Of a DNA stretch of 19,069 nt, positions 14,268 to 19,069 are shown piece by piece (within the stretch, counting starts at the first letter, position 1; the number at the start of each line of letters is the position of its first letter). The DNA is from Pseudomonadota bacterium. Lineage in GTDB: Bacteria > Pseudomonadota > Alphaproteobacteria > Caulobacterales > Caulobacteraceae. The position numbers and the translations under genes are program-made. The stretch is from positions 1 to 19,069 of the forward strand of contig JAEYQX010000276.1 in the NCBI GenBank assembly GCA_023409795.1, in the 5' to 3' direction. The notes below the pieces were generated by a model that did no database searches, was not told where the DNA came from, and saw nothing but the letters and a program-made list of their open reading frames with translations.

Positions 14268-15926
14268 ATGTCGGGCGCAAGCAGTCTGGATCGCCAGGGG
14301 GTCGACGACACTCGAACGCACTGGCCCAAGGCGCGCGAGTCGTTGAAGACCGCCCTCAATGTCGATGCCGCCGGCCTGCCCCACATGGTCGAGGACATCC
14401 TCAGCAGCATCCTGAACATCTCGTCCGAAGGCATCATCCTGACCGACGCCCGCCAGAACATCCTGCTGTTCAGCCACGGTGCCGAGGTCATCTTTGGCTA
14501 CAGCGCCGAGGAGGTCGTGGGCCAGCCGCTGGAGATCCTGATCTCGCCCGAGCTGCGGGCCGACCACGGTGCCCTTGTCGACGGCTTTGGCAAGGGTCCG
14601 GTCAGCAGCCGCCGGATGGGCAAGAGCCGCGGCGTCACCGGCTATACCAAGGACGGTCGCCTGGTCCCGGTCGAGGTCGGCCTGTCGCGACTGATGACCC
14701 GCAACGGCCTGATCTTCACCGCCATTATCCGGGATATCTCCGAGACCATCCAGGCCGAGGCGGCGCTGAACCAGGCGCTTAGCGAGGCCACGCGCGCCAA
14801 TCAGGCCAAGTCGGCCTTCCTGGCCACCATGAGCCACGAGGTCCGCACCCCGCTGAACGGCATCCTGGGCATGGTCCAGGCCATGGCCTACGACAGCCTG
14901 CCGCCCAAGCAGGCCGAGCGGCTGGAGATCATCCGCAGCTCGGGCCAGAACCTGCTGGACATCCTCAATGACGTCCTGGACCTGTCCAAGATCGAGGCGG
15001 GCAAGCTTGAGCTGGATATCCAGGAGTTCGACCTGGAAACCCTGCTGGAGCGGACGCAGGAAACCTTCTCGGCCCTGGCCATGCAGAAGGGCCTGGCCTT
15101 CAAGAGCCATGTCCGCAGCGCGGCCAAGGGGGCCTATCTGGGCGACCCGCTGCGCCTGCGCCAGGTGCTGAGCAACCTGACCTCAAACGCCATCAAGTTC
15201 ACGGATCGTGGCGAGGTGCGGGTCACGGTCGACCGGGTCGACGACGTCCTGACCCTGACCGTCAGTGACAGCGGCATCGGCATCCCGGTCGAGATCCAGC
15301 AGCAGATCTTCAACAAGTTTGAGCAGGGCGACCTGACCGCCAGCCGCCGCTATGGCGGCACGGGCCTGGGCCTGTCGATCTGTCGCGACCTGGTCCAGCT
15401 GATGGGCGGCACCATAGAGGTCCAGAGCCTGCCGGGTGCCGGGACCAGCTTTTGCGTGCGTGTGCCGCTTGACTATGTCGGCCAGGTGCCCAGCCTGCCC
15501 GAGATCACCGCCCAGCCCTCTGGCCCCGAGGCCCGGTCGGCCTCCAGCATGCGGCTGCTGGTGGCCGAGGACAACCGCGCCAACCAGCTGGTGATCGACA
15601 CCCTGCTGCGCCAGGCCGGGATTACCCCGGTCATCGTGCCCGACGGAAAGGCGGCCGTCTCGGCCTGGGAAGCGGACCGCTGGGACCTGATCCTGATGGA
15701 CGTTCAGATGCCGGAAATGGACGGGCCCACTGCAACGGCCATCATTCGCCGCCGCGAGCAGGACCGCCGCCAGGACCGCACGCCCATCCTGGCCCTGACC
15801 GCCAATGCCATGGATCACCAGGTGGTCGAGTATCGCCACGCAGGCATGGACGGCGTCATTGCCAAGCCGATCGAGGTGGCCAAGCTGTTCTCGGCCATCT
15901 CCGAGGCCACCCGGACCCCAGCCTAG
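14268..15926 (+). CDS. Soluble PAS hybrid histidine kinase with C-terminal receiver
   Basis: Cytosolic hybrid sensor kinase, 552 residues, no membrane segment. Order: PAS domain (about 44-162; FGYSAEEVVGQPLEILISPELRADH), dimerisation/phosphoacceptor domain with His190 in FLATMSHEVRTPLNGILG, catalytic ATPase domain (N-box NLTSNAIKF around Asn307, DSGIGIP at 334-340, GGTGLGLS at 363-370), and a receiver (about 428-545) with Glu434/Asp435, phosphoacceptor Asp478 in LILMDVQMPEMDG, Thr511 and Lys533. All catalytic residues are intact. The PAS has His100 and Arg121 in positions resembling the heme-site His and Arg of FixL, but the R..H pattern is common in PAS domains without heme. Start ATG 14268 follows AGGAGGAG about 11 bases upstream. 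No histidine phosphotransferase is encoded nearby. The stop overlaps the convergent phoD stop. Confidence 0.92.
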   Translation: MSGASSLDRQGVDDTRTHWPKARESLKTALNVDAAGLPHMVEDILSSILNISSEGIILTDARQNILLFSHGAEVIFGYSAEEVVGQPLEILISPELRADHGALVDGFGKGPVSSRRMGKSRGVTGYTKDGRLVPVEVGLSRLMTRNGLIFTAIIRDISETIQAEAALNQALSEATRANQAKSAFLATMSHEVRTPLNGILGMVQAMAYDSLPPKQAERLEIIRSSGQNLLDILNDVLDLSKIEAGKLELDIQEFDLETLLERTQETFSALAMQKGLAFKSHVRSAAKGAYLGDPLRLRQVLSNLTSNAIKFTDRGEVRVTVDRVDDVLTLTVSDSGIGIPVEIQQQIFNKFEQGDLTASRRYGGTGLGLSICRDLVQLMGGTIEVQSLPGAGTSFCVRVPLDYVGQVPSLPEITAQPSGPEARSASSMRLLVAEDNRANQLVIDTLLRQAGITPVIVPDGKAAVSAWEADRWDLILMDVQMPEMDGPTATAIIRRREQDRRQDRTPILALTANAMDHQVVEYRHAGMDGVIAKPIEVAKLFSAISEATRTPA

Positions 15927-17611
15927 CCCGCCGCAACCTCGCTCAGCCTGCCCTCGCGGCTGACGCTGAAGCGCTTGACCACCGAGACCTCGAACGGCTT
16001 GGCATGGATGGTCGAGACCTTCATCAGCGCGGCCTCGGCCCGGTCCTGGTCCAGGTTCAGCAGGACAAAGCCCTTGGACGACTGGTCGCAGAAGACGACC
16101 TCGGCATTGGCCTGCATCAGGGCCGCGCCCAGCGGGAAGCCACCAATGGCCTCACCGATCGAGGGGCTGGAGACGGCGCTGGTGCCGAACTCGACCGCCC
16201 GGCGCTGGCCGGCCTCATCCTTCAGCTCATTGACCCAGAAGGCATGGCTGTCACCCGCCAAGACGATGGGCTGGACCCCGGCCTCGGCAAAGGTCTGGTA
16301 AAGGCGCTCGCGCCCCGCCGGGTAGCCGTCCCAGGCGTCCAGGTTGAACGGCAGGCCCATGCTGAACAGGAAGAGCGCCTGTTCGAACTGCTCGCGGAAG
16401 GCCTCGGGCACCTGGGCCATCAGGGCCTGGACCTGTTCCGGCGTCATGCTGCGCGAGACGTCGGGCCCCGCCACGCGGGCCGTCACCACCTGGTTGCCCA
16501 GCACCTGCCAGGGCCGCCCGGCCGTGCGTGAGGCCACCAGCTCGTCCCTCAGCCAACGCCGCTGCGCCTCGTCCATCAGGTCGCGGGCGGGATCATTCAG
16601 GCGCGCGCGGAAGGCGTCCAGATCCAGTTCCGGCTCGCCATCTGGACCTGGCCTGGCCGTCAGGTCGCGGTCATAGGCCAGGGGCTCGGTGCGGCCCGTC
16701 AGGCGCGTCTCGACCATCATCAGGCTGGCCAGGTCGCCAAAGTGGAAGCTGCGGTGGATCGCGGCCTTCAGCTGGCCAGGCGCGGCCTCACGAATGGGCA
16801 TCCACTCGTAATAGGCCCTGAGCGCTGTGGCCTTGCGCTCCGCATAGTCGCCCTCGACCTCGGGCTGGTGGTTCTCGGCCCCGTGGAGCCAGGCGTCATT
16901 GGCCGTCTCGTGGTCGTCCCAGACGCAGATGAACGGCGCGCGTGCATGGGCGGCCTGCAGGTCCGGGTCCGACTTATACTGGGCGTGACGGATGCGATAA
17001 TCGGACAGGCTGACGATTTCGTGGGCCGGTTCCGGCACCCGGTTCAGCATGGGGCCGGTCGCCATGCCATAGTCGCTGGCGGCCGATCCATACTCGTAGA
17101 TGTAGTCCCCCAGATGCACGACGGCATCCAGTTCGGGCAGGGCCGCAATGGCCTCATAGGCATTGAACAGCCCACCGGGGTAGAGCTGGCACGAGACCAC
17201 CGCCAGGTTGACCGGCTTCATCCCCGCCTCGGCCAGGGTGCGGGTGCGACCCATCGGCGAGGCCACCTGTCCCACGCTGAACTGGTAGCGATAGTCCCTG
17301 CCCGGCTTCAGTCCGGCGGCATCCACCTTGACCGTATAGTCCCGCTCCGGCCCCGTCTGGACCAGGCCCGAGGCTACGACGGCATCGGTCGCGGCCTCCA
17401 GCACCGTCCAGCGCACCGGCAGCGGCCCCTCGGTGTCCCGGGGCAGCGTCACCCGCGTCCACAGGACCACGCGGTCGACCAGGGGATCGCCAGAGGCCAC
17501 CCCATGATCAAAGCGCACATTGGCCAGGTCGGCGGCCTGCGTGGCCGAGGCCAGGCTGCCGGCCGCACCGGCCCCGAACAGGCCCAGCAGGCCACGACGG
17601 TTCATCCTCAT
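15923..17611 (-). CDS. phoD: PhoD-family alkaline phosphatase/phosphodiesterase, Tat-exported
   Basis: Secreted metallophosphoesterase, 562 residues, that releases phosphate from organic phosphomono- or diesters. The N terminus MRMNRRGLLGLFGAGAAG...ATQA is a twin-arginine signal with probable cleavage near residue 26-27. The N-terminal Fn-like PhoD_N domain (about 33-127, FDHGVASGDPLVDRVVLWTRV) is followed by the PhoD catalytic domain with Cys141 (SCQLYPGG), HLGDYIYEYG (Asp169), VWDDHETANDAW (Asp232, Asp233, His234, Asn238), LGNQVV and LAGDSHAFWVNEL (Asp454, His456). These correspond to the Ca/Fe-binding centre of PhoD. ATG 17611 has AGGA five bases upstream; the in-frame ATG at 17605 is an alternative. 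It begins 12 bases after the TonB-receptor gene, so they are very likely cotranscribed, perhaps under phosphate limitation (no Pho box can be seen because the operon start is outside). Confidence 0.93.
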   Translation of the reverse strand: MRMNRRGLLGLFGAGAAGSLASATQAADLANVRFDHGVASGDPLVDRVVLWTRVTLPRDTEGPLPVRWTVLEAATDAVVASGLVQTGPERDYTVKVDAAGLKPGRDYRYQFSVGQVASPMGRTRTLAEAGMKPVNLAVVSCQLYPGGLFNAYEAIAALPELDAVVHLGDYIYEYGSAASDYGMATGPMLNRVPEPAHEIVSLSDYRIRHAQYKSDPDLQAAHARAPFICVWDDHETANDAWLHGAENHQPEVEGDYAERKATALRAYYEWMPIREAAPGQLKAAIHRSFHFGDLASLMMVETRLTGRTEPLAYDRDLTARPGPDGEPELDLDAFRARLNDPARDLMDEAQRRWLRDELVASRTAGRPWQVLGNQVVTARVAGPDVSRSMTPEQVQALMAQVPEAFREQFEQALFLFSMGLPFNLDAWDGYPAGRERLYQTFAEAGVQPIVLAGDSHAFWVNELKDEAGQRRAVEFGTSAVSSPSIGEAIGGFPLGAALMQANAEVVFCDQSSKGFVLLNLDQDRAEAALMKVSTIHAKPFEVSVVKRFSVSREGRLSEVAAG

Positions 17612-17623
17612 CGATCCTGCCCC

Positions 17624-19069
17624 CTAGTAGCGGACGGTAAAGGCCAGGCCATAGGTGGCCGGGCGGCCTGCGATGAAGGTCGGCAGGCCCAGGGCATCGC
17701 CCGTGTTGCCGGCGTCCTTGATGTATTCCTCGTCCAGCAGGTTCTCGCCAAAGGCCTCGACGGCCCAGTTCAGCGAGGCGGGCTGATAGCGCAGGCGCAG
17801 GTTCAGCAGGCCATAGGCGTCCTGATACTCGTCCTGGACCAGGTCCGGGACGAAGTTCTGGATCTGCAGCGCGGGAATGTCGTTGTTGTCGTCAAAGAAG
17901 ACCTTTGACTGCCAGGTATAGGTCGGCTGGACCTCGACCGTGCCCTGCCCGGCGGGAATGCGCCAGGTGGCCCCGATCGACGCCATGTGGTCCGGCGACA
18001 GGCGGAACCGGTTGCCGTCATAGATCCCGGCCTCGAACCGCGAGTGGTTCCAGCCATAGGTGGCAAAGACGTCCACCGCCTCACTGGCCATCCAGAAGAC
18101 CTGGGTCTCCAGGCCATAGGACGTCGCCTCGCCCGCGTTGGTGGTGATGAAGCGCGTGCCTTCCTGGACCGTGGTCTGGAAGTTGTCATAGCCATAGTAA
18201 AAGCCCGCCACGTCAAAGCGCAGGCGACCCCCGTCCAGGGCGAACTTGGAGCCGACCTCGAAGCTGTCGACCGTCTCGGCCTCGACGACCTTGAAGTTCG
18301 GCGCAGCCAGCGGGGCGGACGGGCCGCCGACGCTCAGCACCTCGGGACGACGGCCGCGCGCATAGTTGGCATAGAGGCTGGCATCATCCGACAGGTCATA
18401 GCGGGCCGTCAGGCGCCAGGTGAAACCCTCGTCCTCGTGGTCGGCATAGATGAAGTCGCCATTGTTGGCCGTCGGCTGGGCGGTGATGCCGAACAGGGGC
18501 ACCAGGCTGGCCGGCAGCTGGCCGATGGCCGGATTGGCCAGGGCTCCCAGCAGGGCCGGAACCTGGGCTGGCGGCACGGCACCCTGGATGATGGCCAGCA
18601 GCCCGCCCGCGACCGAGCGGCGCTCAACGGACGAGGCATAGCCCGTGGTCTTGTCATCGCGGGTATAGCGCAGGCCGCCCGACACCTCGAGCCGGTCCGT
18701 GACCTTGAAGGTCGCGTCGCCGAACAGGTCAAACGACGTCAGCTCGCCCGAGTTGATCGGGGTCTCGACATGGGCCGGGTTCAGGTTGCCGACCAGCGGG
18801 GCCGCCAGGGCACCGGCCCCCATCGGGGCCAGGACGCTCTGCAGGAACAGGCCCGTCACGCTAGGATAGGCCGCGACCGGCAGGGTATTGGTGCCCACGG
18901 CCGCCGGGTTGCCGTCCAGAAGCCCGGCCAGCTGGGCCAGGGCAATGCGCTCGTCGAACTGGCTGGGCGTGCGCTGGAAGCCTTCTTCCTTGAAGTAGCC
19001 CGCCCCGACAAAACCCGACAGGCGGTCGCTGGCCTCGAAGTTCAGGCGGAATTCCTGGCTCCACTGCTC
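17624..19069 (-). CDS. TonB-dependent outer membrane receptor, C-terminal 481 residues (5' end outside window)
   Basis: Outer-membrane beta-barrel of a TonB-dependent receptor. The frame is open to the right edge of the window, so the plug domain, signal peptide and TonB box are not visible; the first methionine inside (18898) is not a credible start. Barrel features are plain: EQWSQEFRLNF at the edge, repeated alternating aromatic strands (VSGGLRYTRDDKTT, TARYDLSDDASLYANYARGRRP, SFEVGSKFALDGGRLRFDVAGFYYGYDNFQT, SYGLETQVFW), the C-terminal motif NLLDEEYIKDAGN, and the final strand ATYGLAFTVRY with a terminal aromatic residue for BAM recognition. No terminator separates it from phoD, 12 bases downstream. 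The coupling suggests uptake of a phosphate-containing ligand or its product, which is inference. The substrate is unknown. Confidence 0.93.
   Translation of the reverse strand, partial: EQWSQEFRLNFEASDRLSGFVGAGYFKEEGFQRTPSQFDERIALAQLAGLLDGNPAAVGTNTLPVAAYPSVTGLFLQSVLAPMGAGALAAPLVGNLNPAHVETPINSGELTSFDLFGDATFKVTDRLEVSGGLRYTRDDKTTGYASSVERRSVAGGLLAIIQGAVPPAQVPALLGALANPAIGQLPASLVPLFGITAQPTANNGDFIYADHEDEGFTWRLTARYDLSDDASLYANYARGRRPEVLSVGGPSAPLAAPNFKVVEAETVDSFEVGSKFALDGGRLRFDVAGFYYGYDNFQTTVQEGTRFITTNAGEATSYGLETQVFWMASEAVDVFATYGWNHSRFEAGIYDGNRFRLSPDHMASIGATWRIPAGQGTVEVQPTYTWQSKVFFDDNNDIPALQIQNFVPDLVQDEYQDAYGLLNLRLRYQPASLNWAVEAFGENLLDEEYIKDAGNTGDALGLPTFIAGRPATYGLAFTVRY

Noticed and set aside
1..19069. 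CRISPR arrays, tRNA/rRNA genes, insertion sequences, phage or integrase genes
   Set aside because: Looked for across the whole window; no spaced identical repeats, transposase/integrase motifs or RNA-gene signatures were seen.

Overview
This GC-rich window (with AT-rich gaps between genes) comes from a Gram-negative alphaproteobacterium, most likely of the Caulobacterales (Brevundimonas/Caulobacter type). The assignment is inferred from protein style and layout: a fused MrpAB antiporter subunit, TonB-dependent receptors, Tat-exported PhoD, soluble PAS sensors, and no rRNA, tRNA or ribosomal marker to test it. Coding density is very high and many genes overlap by 1-4 bases.

Layout. (1) Positions 2-5930, plus strand: a six-gene group-2 Mrp (Pha) monovalent cation/proton antiporter operon, mrpAB (fused; 5' end cut by the window), mrpC, D, E, F, G, each gene overlapping the next by 1 or 4 bases. 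(2) Positions 5939-8916, minus strand: a tripartite-type ABC exporter, transcribed as membrane fusion protein, FtsX/MacB-type permease, LolD/MacB/DevA-type ATPase. (3) Positions 8992-10470, minus: a carotenoid/stilbene cleavage oxygenase with all four iron-ligand histidines, 75 bases upstream of the exporter and possibly in the same transcript. (4) Positions 10595-14104, the signalling core: a single-domain CheY-like response regulator (minus), a divergent soluble chemoreceptor with two PAS repeats (plus), and an XRE-type DNA-binding domain joined to a BLUF-like domain (plus). (5) Positions 14268-15926, plus: a soluble PAS hybrid histidine kinase. (6) Positions 15923-19069, minus: the C-terminal part of a TonB-dependent receptor followed after 12 bases by a Tat-exported PhoD phosphatase; phoD and the kinase gene converge, their stop codons sharing one CTAG.

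The most unusual part is the signalling core. The XRE-BLUF fusion keeps the BLUF fold signature, the Tyr and the Gln, but the usual flavin-site Asn and the Trp/Met positions are changed, and it ends in a Cys-rich tail. A 17-base palindrome at 13249-13265, just before this gene, matches another at 11087-11103, between the response regulator and chemoreceptor genes, at 13 of 17 positions. A related half-site (GGNGTAAAT) lies upstream of the hybrid kinase. A perfect FNR/FixK box (TTGATCCAGATCAA, 11041-11054) sits in the regulator/chemoreceptor gap. Together these suggest a small local regulon answering to oxygen or redox, and perhaps light, that drives taxis and phosphorelay signalling. The sequence does not prove this.
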